Positions 1 through 7,606 of a stretch of 64,000 nucleotides of DNA are shown here, one piece after another; the stretch's first letter is position 1; each line of letters opens with the position of its first letter. Where the stretch lies: the NCBI GenBank assembly GCA_040384265.1, contig JAZKJM010000005.1, forward strand, positions 239,166 through 303,165, read 5' to 3'. The translations under genes and the position numbers were made by a program. The notes beneath the pieces were generated by a model. It did not search any database and was not told the DNA's origin. It was given only the letters and a program-made list of their open reading frames with translations. This DNA is from Pseudomonadota bacterium (GTDB taxonomy: Bacteria > Pseudomonadota > Alphaproteobacteria > Rickettsiales > UBA3002).

Positions 1-16
1 CCTAACTAGCGCGCCG

Positions 17-745
17 CTACGCCCGATTCCCGAACAGATCCTCGATATCCAGCTGCTGCGGCGCTTCGGCTTTGGCCTTGCGCGTTTTGGGTTCGGGCTT
101 CACCAGCTCCGCCTTGCTCGACGGGCGGGCGATGATATGGTCGCGCACAATGCGCACCGGCGCGCCGGTCAGGCGGTCGATGAAGCTGGCCGCCTGCGCT
201 GCCAGCACTTCGCGCGCCACATCGCGCGGGTTGAGCATGAAATTAAGCCACAGGCCGCGGATCAGCGCATGCAGCTGGGTGGCGGCGTTGCGCGCTTCAT
301 CCAGCGATCCGCCGAGCGTATGGGCGAGCGCTTCGGTCAGCGCGTTCTCGATCTTCGCATCCGCCGCTTCCAGCTGGTTGCGGTAGGCCGCCTGCGTCGC
401 CGCATGGCCCCAGAAGGCCGACATCACATTGAGGCGGCGCGCCGAGCAGAGCTTTTTGTTGAAATGCGCCGCGATCAGCCCGTCGAGCCGCACGCGCCCC
501 TCCTCGCCCGCTTTGGCGAGTGCCTCGCCCCATTCCGCCTCGTATTCATCGATCAGGGTTTTGAGGGTTTCACGCAGCATGATTTCCTTGCTGGTGAAAT
601 AGAAATTGATGATGCCGCGGCTCATGCCCGCGCCCTTGCTGATATGGGTGATGGTGGTTTCCAGCAACCCCCGCTTGGCGATGGATTCCAGCGCCGCCGC
701 GATCAACTGCGCCTTCCGCTTATCTTTGACGTTTGCACGAGACAT
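17..745 (-). CDS. TetR/AcrR family transcriptional regulator, BetI-like
   Basis: One-component DNA-binding repressor of 242 residues. The N-terminal helix-turn-helix ends near residues 40-53 with MSRGIINFYFTSKE, the recognition-helix pattern of the TetR family. The remainder is the helical ligand-binding and dimerisation domain, and the last 40 residues or so are a Lys/Pro/Ala-rich tail. I start at the ATG ending at 745 because AGGAG lies 7 bases upstream; an earlier in-frame start at 820 would add 25 residues without a binding site. The helix-turn-helix resembles BetI (choline/betaine regulator), but no betaine genes are adjacent, so the ligand and targets are unknown. Its divergent target, if any, is not evident. 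Confidence 0.85.
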   Translation of the reverse strand: MSRANVKDKRKAQLIAAALESIAKRGLLETTITHISKGAGMSRGIINFYFTSKEIMLRETLKTLIDEYEAEWGEALAKAGEEGRVRLDGLIAAHFNKKLCSARRLNVMSAFWGHAATQAAYRNQLEAADAKIENALTEALAHTLGGSLDEARNAATQLHALIRGLWLNFMLNPRDVAREVLAAQAASFIDRLTGAPVRIVRDHIIARPSSKAELVKPEPKTRKAKAEAPQQLDIEDLFGNRA

Positions 746-1075
746 AGGGAATCTCCTGTTATGGGAGTTTTTATTGGCGATATGTTCAATCAGAGATAGC
801 TGAATAACCATTAAACGCAAGTATAATTTCTGGTGCCTATATCCCAGATGTGTGGCTATGTGGGAGCCCCCCCCGCACTGTCACCCCGTCGCATGACGGG
901 GTCCATCTGCGCCACCGAAGAAAGGTAGACCCCGTCATGCGACGGGGTGACAACTGGGAGGCATGCGAACACGAAAAGAAATGAATTGCCCCCATCCGTC
1001 CGGGGGAGGCCGAGGGCCGACCCGCATAGCGGCGGGGGTCAGCGTAGCATAGGGGGCAAGGACCCCTTCAATAAT
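746..1075. other. Intergenic region with palindromic repeat, no gene seen
   Basis: This 330-base gap lies between the tetR-like gene start and the hslO stop. It holds the repeat at 880-951 and, around 1005-1060, a GC-rich stretch with imperfect inverted repeats that could end the hslO transcript. I see no credible ORF. Confidence 0.6.
880..951. repeat. Palindromic repeat element, CCCCGTC-core type
   Basis: Two perfect 24-base inverted arms (880-903 and 928-951) are separated by 24 bases. Each arm begins GTCACCCCGTC and itself folds as CCCCGTC-GCAT-GACGGGG, so the element can form a long hairpin or two small ones. Related copies lie at 14224 (left arm only), 30241 and 49696 (a single arm). 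Confidence 0.9.
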
Positions 1076-1972
1076 CTAAGAAACACTCAACCCAAGCTGT
1101 GCTGGCGTAAAAATCTCGCTCTGGTTACAGAACTGGCAATGGACGCTGGCGACACCGTCCACCACCATATCGGCACGGTCGGCGAGGCTCATGCTCATCA
1201 GCAAATCGCTGATGCGCGCGCGCGAGCAGCGGCAGCCCACGCTGAGCGGGTGGGCATCATACACCCACACCCCCTGCTCGTGGAACAGGCGGTAGAGCAG
1301 CGCCGGGGCATCCAGCAGCGGGTCGCGCAGCTCGGCATCGGTGATGGTGCTAGCGACGGCTTTGGCATAACGCCAGGCTTCTTCGTGGGATTCGCTGGCC
1401 GCGCTGCTGTCGGGCATGCGCTCGATGATGACACCGCCCGCCACCCAGGGCGCGCCGTCGCTGAGGGTGAGCTTGACCCAGATATCGAGCTGCTCGGAAT
1501 GGGTGAAGTACGCCGTGAGCGCCTCGCCGACCGAGTCGCCCTCAAGCGCCACAATGCCCTGGTAACGCTGCCCCTGCTCGCCCGGATCGAAGGTGATGGC
1601 GAGATAGGCCCCCTCGCCCACCACGGCGCGCGGCGAATAGTGCGGCAGCGCGGCAAGGGCGGCGCGCGATGCTTCCGGCACATCCGCGAAGCCACGAATC
1701 TGGCCGCCATACACCGCATCCACCACCACCAGCGGCACCGGGCCTTCGCCGCGGATTTGAATGGTGAAAATGCCCTCATGCTTGAGGTTGGATGACAGCA
1801 TGGCCGCCACCACCAGCAATTCACCCAGCAGGCGCGCCACCGGCGCGGGATAATCATAGCGCGCGAGGATCGTCTGCGCGACATGGCCAAGCCGCACCAC
1901 GCGGCCACGCACCTGCGCGCCTTCGAGCATGAAGGGCGTCAGCAGGTCATCGATGGTCAGCGGAATCGTCAT
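1076..1972 (-). CDS. hslO: Hsp33 redox-regulated chaperone
   Basis: Cytosolic holdase activated by oxidation, which protects unfolding proteins under oxidative and heat stress. The 298-residue product ends with the Hsp33 zinc switch: Cys247-Arg-Cys249 and, 30 residues on, Cys279-x-x-Cys282 (CQFC). These four cysteines bind zinc when reduced and form disulphides when oxidised. The N-terminal part carries the Hsp33 fold, including GEGPVPLVVVDAVYGG. I chose the ATG at 1972; an in-frame ATG at 2002 would add 10 residues, and neither has a clear Shine-Dalgarno sequence. It stands alone between two intergenic regions. Confidence 0.95.
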   Translation of the reverse strand: MTIPLTIDDLLTPFMLEGAQVRGRVVRLGHVAQTILARYDYPAPVARLLGELLVVAAMLSSNLKHEGIFTIQIRGEGPVPLVVVDAVYGGQIRGFADVPEASRAALAALPHYSPRAVVGEGAYLAITFDPGEQGQRYQGIVALEGDSVGEALTAYFTHSEQLDIWVKLTLSDGAPWVAGGVIIERMPDSSAASESHEEAWRYAKAVASTITDAELRDPLLDAPALLYRLFHEQGVWVYDAHPLSVGCRCSRARISDLLMSMSLADRADMVVDGVASVHCQFCNQSEIFTPAQLGLSVS

Positions 1973-2038
1973 GGCGGGCAGATAGCGCACCGGCCCACGC
2001 ATGGGAAGCGGAAAAGCACGAAGGCCCGGCAGGCGGGC

Positions 2039-2161
2039 TTACATCATCATCGTTGCATAGAGGACCGTGATCACCAGCAACGCACCCACCGCAAGGTGCG
2101 ACGCGCTGGATTCATTGCGGCGAATACCGCTAAAAACACGCGAAAGACGATCGTTCTTCAT
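2039..2161 (-). CDS. Putative 40-residue membrane protein
   Basis: A short ORF begins MKNDRLSRVFSGIRR, then has a hydrophobic stretch of about 18 residues (LAVGALLVITVLYATMMM) up to its TAA stop. The basic N-terminus and C-terminal helix suggest a single-pass inner-membrane peptide with a cytoplasmic N-terminus. Codon choice is GC-rich like the neighbours. The upstream GTGGGTAGG is a weak ribosome binding site. Two CtrA-box-like sites sit 24 and 97 bases upstream, which is the main reason to think it is expressed. I do not recognise a family, and it could be a chance ORF. Confidence 0.45.
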   Translation of the reverse strand: MKNDRLSRVFSGIRRNESSASHLAVGALLVITVLYATMMM

Positions 2162-2184
2162 GTTGCCTACCCACTGGTTAGAAG

Positions 2185-2272
2185 TTAATTGCGGCATAAC
2201 TTCATTGTTTTTGTTTTTTGTTGGGAACGTTCGGTATTTACGGAAAATTTATATCCGTTAACCGATCCATAA
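2185..2272 (-). promoter_or_regulatory. Two CtrA-box-like sites upstream of the small ORF
   Basis: TTAA-N7-ATAA occurs at 2185-2199 and again at 2258-2272, each embedded in GTTAA-N7-ATAAC. The CtrA consensus of alphaproteobacteria is TTAA-N7-TTAA, so each matches 7 of 8 positions. Both sit in the AT-rich upstream region of the ORF starting at 2161. Confidence 0.4.
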
Positions 2273-2310
2273 CAGAAATAAACCGACCGGTCAAAAGCAT
2301 GAGTATTGCT

Positions 2311-3102
2311 TTATATGCTCACCAGCACCGTCCATGCCGCCGCCAGCTTGCCGGGGCGAAGGGCGAAGGGGTTGAAAGCTGCTTTGCGTAGCTGCCGGGC
2401 ATGCAATTGCCGCAGGCGTGCCAGCGCGCGCAACGGCCGCAGGGCGGGCGAATGTGGCAGTGGTTGACGCGGCGACACATCTGCCAGCATCGCTTTAGTG
2501 AAGGCCTGCAGCGGCGCGCCGGGCGCGAGTGTTGTCAGGTCGTGCGCATTCAACCGCCCATGTGGAAACCGCAAGAACCCCTGCTGCGCCATATAGGGTA
2601 TCGCGCGCAGCAGGCCGATTTTTCCATACGCCCGCGCATCGGCGAGAATACTATCCGCCTGTGCCGTTGCAGCGGCGGGATCGAGCACCACCGCCCAGGC
2701 CATATGCAACGCACCGGCGGTACGATCGATATATTCCAGCCACGCTGCATCCCCAGCGAGGAGCGATTCATCCAAATCCGCCGCGCGCGCTTCGATCGGT
2801 TGCTTCAACCACGGCAGCAACGCCGGATAGGCCTGCAGCGCCGCCGCCAATGCCAGCACCACCGGGTGGTTGCGCGGCGCGGCCCCCGCCTCGATTTCCT
2901 CCAGCGCCTCGCGCCACCATGCGAGGCGGATATGCCCCAGCAGCGGCTCGCTCACCGTTTCGGCAATGCGCGCCAGCTCGCTATGCAGCGCGGTGACCGC
3001 ATACAGCGCCCAACGTTGCGCCGACGGCGCGCGCTGAATGCACAGGAAACGATCGTAATCGCCCGTCCGCACCAACGCCACTATATCGCCGCCATGATCC
3101 AT
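2311..3102 (-). CDS. Squalene/phytoene synthase-fold protein, NDUFAF6-like
   Basis: 263 residues with the trans-isoprenyl synthase fold. Near the N-terminus YDRF...RWALYAVTALHSELA is followed by VSEPLLGHIRLAWWREALEE, the arrangement of mitochondrial complex I assembly factor NDUFAF6. True squalene/phytoene synthases carry a DxxxD metal site where this protein reads SELARIAE, so catalysis by the usual mechanism is unlikely. Alphaproteobacterial homologues are commonly annotated squalene/phytoene synthase and often lie near yajC-secD-secF, as this gene roughly does. AGGAG lies 6 bases before the ATG. I infer a role in respiratory complex assembly rather than in isoprenoids. Confidence 0.75.
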   Translation of the reverse strand: MDHGGDIVALVRTGDYDRFLCIQRAPSAQRWALYAVTALHSELARIAETVSEPLLGHIRLAWWREALEEIEAGAAPRNHPVVLALAAALQAYPALLPWLKQPIEARAADLDESLLAGDAAWLEYIDRTAGALHMAWAVVLDPAAATAQADSILADARAYGKIGLLRAIPYMAQQGFLRFPHGRLNAHDLTTLAPGAPLQAFTKAMLADVSPRQPLPHSPALRPLRALARLRQLHARQLRKAAFNPFALRPGKLAAAWTVLVSI

Positions 3103-3248
3103 GGAGTGCTCCTAGCGCCCTCACCCGGGCGAGTCAAACGGGCTCTGCAGAATACTTGAGAACCATTCGCAATCAGAGACTTACGAGATCTTTACTTGAA
3201 GTGCGCGCCCGGCTCGCGTAAAGATTGCGCCCTGAATCGGAGAGACCC

Positions 3249-3980
3249 ATGGGCATCACGCGGCGCAGTTTTTTGCAAGTCACCTTAGGCACCGCCGCGC
3301 TTGCCGCCGCCCCAAGTTTCGCCAAAACACTCACCCCCACCCCAACTCACGAGGCTCCCATGACCTTCACCCTTCCCCCGCTGCCTTACGCCAAAGACGC
3401 CCTCGCCCCGCATATCTCGGCGCAGACGTTCGATTTCCACCACGGCAAACACCATCAGGCCTATGTCACCAAGCTCAACGAGCTGGTCGCCGGCAGTGAA
3501 TTTGAAAAAGCATCGCTCGAAGAGATCATCCTCGCCGCGGCAAAAGATCCAAGCAAAGCGCCGCTGTTCAACAACGCTGCGCAGCATTGGAATCACAGCT
3601 TCTTCTGGCACTGCCTGAAGCCCAACGGCGGCGGCAAACCAACCGGTGAACTCGCCAAGAAAATCGACAGCGACCTGGGCGGCTACGATAAATTTGCGGC
3701 TGATTTCAAAGCAGCGGCCCTCGCCCAGTTCGGCTCCGGTTGGGCATGGCTGGTCGAAGGTGCAGACGGTAAACTGAAAATCACCAAGACCCCCAACGCC
3801 GACCTGCCGCTCGCACATGGCGAAAAAGCGCTGCTCACCGTCGATGTGTGGGAGCATGCCTATTACCTCGACTACCAGAACCGCCGTCCGGATTTCGTCC
3901 AGACTTTCCTCGATAAAATGGCCAACTGGGATTTCGCCGCAGCGAACCTCGCCGGTCAGGCGTTCAAAGTCGCGGCGTAA
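3249..3980 (+). CDS. sodB: Fe-type superoxide dismutase with Tat signal peptide
   Basis: Converts superoxide to hydrogen peroxide and oxygen. The 243 residues start with a twin-arginine signal (MGITRRSFLQ, Arg5-Arg6), a hydrophobic stretch and an Ala-x-Ala-like site (SFA), predicting export to the periplasm with folded metal. From internal Met38 the sequence matches cytosolic SodB almost from its first residue (LPPLPYAKDALAPHIS). Iron-type hallmarks are FNNAAQHWNHSFFW, FGSGWAWLV and the metal-binding DVWEHAYYLDY. GGAGA precedes the ATG at 3249. A second ribosome binding site, GAGG at 3351-3354, lies 5 bases before the in-frame ATG at 3360, so a cytosolic form may also be made. A strong terminator follows. 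Confidence 0.95.
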   Translation: MGITRRSFLQVTLGTAALAAAPSFAKTLTPTPTHEAPMTFTLPPLPYAKDALAPHISAQTFDFHHGKHHQAYVTKLNELVAGSEFEKASLEEIILAAAKDPSKAPLFNNAAQHWNHSFFWHCLKPNGGGKPTGELAKKIDSDLGGYDKFAADFKAAALAQFGSGWAWLVEGADGKLKITKTPNADLPLAHGEKALLTVDVWEHAYYLDYQNRRPDFVQTFLDKMANWDFAAANLAGQAFKVAA

Positions 3981-4004
3981 ACGGCTTATAACCTGCCAAG
4001 AAAC

Positions 4005-4037
4005 AAAAACGCCACGAGGATAACTCGTGGCGTTTTT
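4005..4037. terminator. Bidirectional rho-independent terminator
   Basis: Perfect inverted repeat AAAAACGCCACGAG (4005-4018) and CTCGTGGCGTTTTT (4024-4037) with loop GATAA, followed by a T run on the plus strand and by the complementary A run for the minus strand. It separates the convergent sodB and the hypothetical gene at 4041-4547. Confidence 0.92.
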
Positions 4038-4040
4038 TTA

Positions 4041-4547
4041 TTACTCCACAAGAAGTTTTTTCTTTCCTGACAACGGCGGCAGCGGCGGCAACGATTTTTG
4101 CTCCTTCACATCCGCCGGCGGCGATATTAGTGTCGGGCGTTCCACCTTCAAAGCTTGCTGCATGGCCACCACCATGTGTCCCACTTCTTTTAGTTGGCCC
4201 ACAACCGCAGCTTCCACATCCTGGCTACTGACAAAGTCCTTGCCAGAAATACCCTTCATGCGCTCCTTCACCATAGCAGGATCGACCCCCAGCTGGCCGA
4301 AAACTCCCTTTAACTTATTTTCAAGAGTAGACGCATGAATTTTATGATCAAATTTACCATCAGCACCATCCAGATCCGCTGCGAACACACGGGCGACCTT
4401 CGGCATCACGCGATCCACATCCGCTGATTTCTGAAGCGATCCTATCAGGCGGACCACTTCCTTTGCTGCAGCATCGCTAAAAACGCCTTTCAGTGGATTG
4501 GATTGAGAAAGCAGTGTGGATTCCGAAGTGCCGTTCTGTAATGGCAT
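4041..4547 (-). CDS. Hypothetical protein with proline-rich basic C-terminus
   Basis: 168 residues with no signal peptide or membrane segment. The first 125 residues or so look helical and hydrophilic (ADLDGADGKFDHKIHAST near residue 57). The tail is proline-rich and ends SLPPLPPLSGKKKLLVE, a low-complexity segment with a basic cluster. GGGAG lies 9 bases upstream of the ATG. It is monocistronic, bounded by the bidirectional terminator, and its base composition is less GC-rich than the operons around it, which hints at an accessory gene. I do not recognise a family and give no function. Confidence 0.7.
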   Translation of the reverse strand: MPLQNGTSESTLLSQSNPLKGVFSDAAAKEVVRLIGSLQKSADVDRVMPKVARVFAADLDGADGKFDHKIHASTLENKLKGVFGQLGVDPAMVKERMKGISGKDFVSSQDVEAAVVGQLKEVGHMVVAMQQALKVERPTLISPPADVKEQKSLPPLPPLSGKKKLLVE

Positions 4548-4630
4548 AGTTTAAGCTCCCTAGGGTGATGATTGAACAGGTTTCATCATAATCCAAATAG
4601 GGCTTTACGAATGTGACATTTTTATGACAA

Positions 4631-4999
4631 TTAAACTGGCAGCAGCAACGCCACTGCCGCCCGGCGGCTTTCGCCGAGCAGGATGTTGAAGGTGCGGCAG
4701 GCGGCGCCGGTATCCATCGTATCCACACCAAGGCCGCGGGCTTTGAGGGCTTGGCGCAGCTCGGCGGGCACCATCTCATGGCGCGCGCCGGTGCCGATGA
4801 GCAATATCTCCGTCGCCGGGTCGCTTTCTAAAATGGGCGTGAGTGCGTCGAGCGTGAGTTCACCGCTCCATGCCACGGTGGTGGCGGGTAGCACCAGCAC
4901 CGGCGTGGTGTAGCTGGCATTGCCGATGCGAAAGCCTGCCGGGCCATAGGACTGAATCAGCTGCGCATCCGCGCCGACCGGGGGCATGATGTCTTGCAT
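4631..4999 (-). CDS. Mth938/NDUFAF3-like domain protein (DUF498)
   Basis: 122-residue single-domain protein of the Mth938 family. The core ILLIGTGARHEMVPAELR followed by GVDTMDTGAACRTFNILL is characteristic; the mitochondrial relative NDUFAF3 is a complex I assembly factor. In alphaproteobacteria this gene is typically the last of a yajC-secD-secF run. Here it starts 22 bases after the secD stop with a strong AAAGGAG ribosome binding site, so it is co-transcribed with secD although secF is absent between them. Biochemical activity is unknown; a membrane-protein assembly role is inferred from context. Confidence 0.88.
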   Translation of the reverse strand: MQDIMPPVGADAQLIQSYGPAGFRIGNASYTTPVLVLPATTVAWSGELTLDALTPILESDPATEILLIGTGARHEMVPAELRQALKARGLGVDTMDTGAACRTFNILLGESRRAAVALLLPV

Positions 5000-5021
5000 C
5001 GGCGACTCCTTTGTTCGAACG

Positions 5022-6605
5022 CTAGAGCGGCACGCGTTTTGGCCGGGTTTTGCGCGCCCACCAGACGATCAGCATGCGGCAGAACATCACCGAGGCGAAC
5101 ATGGTGGAGAGAATCCCGATGGTCAGCGTCACCGCGAAGCCTTTGACCGAACCGGCACCCAGCGTGTAGAGCAGCCCCGCCGCAATCAGCGTCGTGATGT
5201 TGGAATCGAAGATGGTGCCAAAGGCGAGGTCGAAACCCGACTGGATGGCCGCAACCGGGCTTTTGCCAAAGCGCAGCTCATCGCGGATGCGCTCGAAGAT
5301 AAGCACGTTCGCATCGACCGCCATGCCCATCGTCAGCACGATCCCGGCGATCCCCGGCAGGGTCAGCGTCGCCTGCATCAGCGACATGGCACCGACGATG
5401 ATGATCAAATGCACCAGCAAACCCAGATTCGCGAAAATGCCAAACAGCCCGTAGGACAGCAGCATGAACACAATCACCAGCGTGATGCCAAGCACCGCGG
5501 CCAATGTGCCGGAGTTAATGGAATCCTGACCAAGGCTTGGCCCGACCGTGCGTTCCTCGATCACCGAAAGCGGCGCAGGCAGCGCACCGGCGCGCAGCAG
5601 CACCGCCAGCTCGTTGGCGGATTCCACCGTGAAGTTGCCCTCGATAATGCCGCTACCGCCCAGAATCGCCGAGCGAATCACCGGCGCGGTAATCACCTTG
5701 TTGTCGAGCACCACGGCAAAGCGTTTGCCAATATTGGCTTGGGTGATGCTGCCGAATTTCTGCGCGCCCAGCGTGTTGAACTGGAACGACACCACCGGCT
5801 GGCCGTCCGAGAAGGAAGCGTTCGCCCCGGTCAGGTTTTCACCACCCAGCGCAACCTGCGAATAGACTGCATAATGCTGCGGACGGCGACCGTTCGCATC
5901 CGCCGCTTCGTCCGAACCCAGAATCATGGTGTCGGATGGCACGACATTACGCATTACCGCATCCTCGCTCACCGATTCGTTGACGAGGTGGAAGCTCATC
6001 TTCGCGGTTTTGCCGAGCAGATGTTTCAACTGCGCGGGATCCGCAAGGCCCGGCACCTGCACCACGATGCGGTCGGCGCCCTGACGGGTGACGATCGGCT
6101 CCTTGGTGCCTGCCTCGTTGACGCGGCGGTTGACGATCTCGATCGACTGGTCGAGCAGGCGCACTTGCAGCGCTTTCAGTTTTGCTTCCTCGTAATAAAG
6201 CCGGGTCAGCCCGTCTTTTTCCTCAACGGTGAGGTCGGGGTCGGCATTGCGGAAAATGGTTTTGAGGTTGACCTCTGCCGTCACCGTTTCCGGGCGGATG
6301 CGCAGGGACACTTCATTGCCGCTTGCACGCAATTCCACATAACCGACCTTGGCTTTGCGCAGGCTGTCGCGCAAGCCGTCGCGCACGTTGGCGAAATGGT
6401 CGCGCTTATAGCTGTTGAAATCCAGCTCCAGCAACAGGTGCGAGCCGCCGCGCAGATCGAGGCCCAGTGGCACGGTATCTTTGAACATGAAGCCGGGCAG
6501 TTTTTCGTTGAGCGATGCGGGCAGCACGTTGGGCAGCGCAGCCAGCGTGAAAAATGCTGTCACCAGCACCACTACAGCCACTTTCCAGCGGGGAAAATCG
6601 AGCAT
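5022..6605 (-). CDS. secD: Protein translocase subunit SecD
   Basis: Inner-membrane RND-type subunit that uses the proton gradient to pull proteins out of the Sec channel. The 527 residues comprise an N-terminal membrane helix (about 8-25), the large periplasmic P1 domain (with GLDLRGGSHLLLELD near residue 50 and VQVPGLADPAQ in the middle) and five C-terminal helices with GMAVDANVLIFERIRDEL. I start at MLDFPRWK (6605), preceded by AAGGTG. An open frame continues up to 6734 but runs into a repeat element. The product is SecD alone: it stops before any SecF domain, and no secF follows. Confidence 0.96.
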   Translation of the reverse strand: MLDFPRWKVAVVVLVTAFFTLAALPNVLPASLNEKLPGFMFKDTVPLGLDLRGGSHLLLELDFNSYKRDHFANVRDGLRDSLRKAKVGYVELRASGNEVSLRIRPETVTAEVNLKTIFRNADPDLTVEEKDGLTRLYYEEAKLKALQVRLLDQSIEIVNRRVNEAGTKEPIVTRQGADRIVVQVPGLADPAQLKHLLGKTAKMSFHLVNESVSEDAVMRNVVPSDTMILGSDEAADANGRRPQHYAVYSQVALGGENLTGANASFSDGQPVVSFQFNTLGAQKFGSITQANIGKRFAVVLDNKVITAPVIRSAILGGSGIIEGNFTVESANELAVLLRAGALPAPLSVIEERTVGPSLGQDSINSGTLAAVLGITLVIVFMLLSYGLFGIFANLGLLVHLIIIVGAMSLMQATLTLPGIAGIVLTMGMAVDANVLIFERIRDELRFGKSPVAAIQSGFDLAFGTIFDSNITTLIAAGLLYTLGAGSVKGFAVTLTIGILSTMFASVMFCRMLIVWWARKTRPKRVPL

Positions 6606-6710
6606 AATCACCTTGTCCGTTTTAGTGAGCGCCCATGCATACAGCATCCATCGGCGGTGACAAGCGGCGAGAGCGCGCAAGGACCGAGGCTGTGAATTAT
6701 TTACTACGCC

Positions 6711-6803
6711 GTCATTGCGAGCGCAGCGCGGCAATCCAGCCTCTAAGAAATACTAGCGACGCAGACGCGTCGCGCTGGATTGCTTCGCTTCGCTCGCAAT
6801 GAC
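6711..6803. repeat. Palindromic repeat element, GTCATTGCGAG type
   Basis: Inverted arms of 29 bases (6711-6739 and 6775-6803) begin GTCATTGCGAGCG and end GCAATCCAG. The spacer is 35 bases, and the arms differ at a few positions. It lies in the yajC-secD intergenic region. Sister copies are at 18488-18591 and 30337-30424. Confidence 0.9.
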
Positions 6804-6843
6804 GATTTGGATAAGGTTAAGAAAAATCGAGGGAAAGAAGACC

Positions 6844-7287
6844 CTAGTTATCGTTCGCCACGCTGTCGCGGCTTGGCACGGCGTTGTCGTTTTTCACGTT
6901 ACCGCTTTTGCCGCTTTTCTTTTTGCTGGCAACTTCGGCTTTCGGCGCGCCGATGACGGTGCTGATGCTCGATTTAAGCACGACCACTTCAACGCCCTTG
7001 GCGATCTCGACAATCACACTATCGCCCTCACCGGCTTTGGTGATGCGACCAATGATGCCGCCACCGGTGACCACTTCATCACCCTTTTTGAGGGCGGTTT
7101 GCATGGACTGGTGCTCCTTCAAGCGCTTTTGCTGCGGCTTGATGAGGAAAAAATAAAACACCACAAAGATAAGCAGCAGCGGCAGCAGGCTGGTGTAAGG
7201 CGAACCGGCTTCCACCGGTGCAGCTTCGGCCTGCGCGAGGGCAAGCGTCGGCAGGAAAGCAGCCAAAGTTGCGACGAGATGGCGCAT
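6844..7287 (-). CDS. yajC: Preprotein translocase subunit YajC
   Basis: Small inner-membrane partner of SecD(F). The 147 residues begin with a signal-like hydrophobic segment ([20 protein letters not shown]), then a second helix LLPLLLIFVVFYFFLIKPQQKR (shown in part: FYFFLIKPQQKR), the hallmark of YajC. The cytoplasmic domain follows with GDEVVTGGGIIGRI. The C-terminal 30 residues are low-complexity and end in Asn/Asp-rich NDN repeats. The ATG overlaps the rpmG stop by one base (TAATG), which implies translational coupling. secD follows after a repeat-containing spacer. Confidence 0.95.
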   Translation of the reverse strand: MRHLVATLAAFLPTLALAQAEAAPVEAGSPYTSLLPLLLIFVVFYFFLIKPQQKRLKEHQSMQTALKKGDEVVTGGGIIGRITKAGEGDSVIVEIAKGVEVVVLKSSISTVIGAPKAEVASKKKSGKSGNVKNDNAVPSRDSVANDN

Positions 7288-7454
7288 TATTTGAGCTTGG
7301 TCTCGGTGAATTCCACGTGCTTGCGCGCGACGGGATCGTATTTTTTGAACTTGAGTTTTTCGGTCTGTTTACGCGGGTTGCGCTTGCGCACATAGAAGAA
7401 GCCCGTGTCAGCGCTGGACTCAAGTTTTACAAGGATAGTTGCTTTTTTCGCCAT
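7287..7454 (-). CDS. rpmG: 50S ribosomal protein L33, zinc-free type
   Basis: 55-residue large-subunit protein. It starts [20 protein letters not shown] and ends [18 protein letters not shown], with no cysteines, so it is the C-minus form that does not bind zinc. GAGG lies 5 bases before the ATG at 7454; an upstream in-frame start at 7526 would add an unrelated leader. Its stop overlaps the yajC start, an unusual ribosome/translocase pairing in one transcript. Confidence 0.97.
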   Translation of the reverse strand: MAKKATILVKLESSADTGFFYVRKRNPRKQTEKLKFKKYDPVARKHVEFTETKLK

Positions 7455-7606
7455 GATTGCCTCGGATGTTTGAGGGCGCTTCTTCGCGCATTTTTTGCCC
7501 CCTGTCAAGCGGTGAATACCGCCCATCCGCCCGTTTTCTTCGCATCACGCGCGCAAGCAGCGGCGGCACAGGCTATTGAGGCAGAAACAGGCGCCTTTAC
7601 GGCCAC

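Noticed and set aside
880-951. Repeats considered as a CRISPR array.
   Set aside because: Copies are inverted, palindromic and dispersed, not regularly spaced direct repeats, and no cas genes are present.
2067-2261. A plus-strand open frame opposite the 40-residue ORF.
   Set aside because: Low-complexity, crosses the AT-rich promoter region and has no start signal.
4986-6695. A long plus-strand open frame opposite secD.
   Set aside because: No recognisable domains, His/Arg-rich shadow composition, and secD is unambiguous.
6606-6734. Upstream extension of secD to 6734.
   Set aside because: The extra 43 codons run into a palindromic repeat; the start at 6605 has a ribosome binding site and gives the normal SecD N-terminus.
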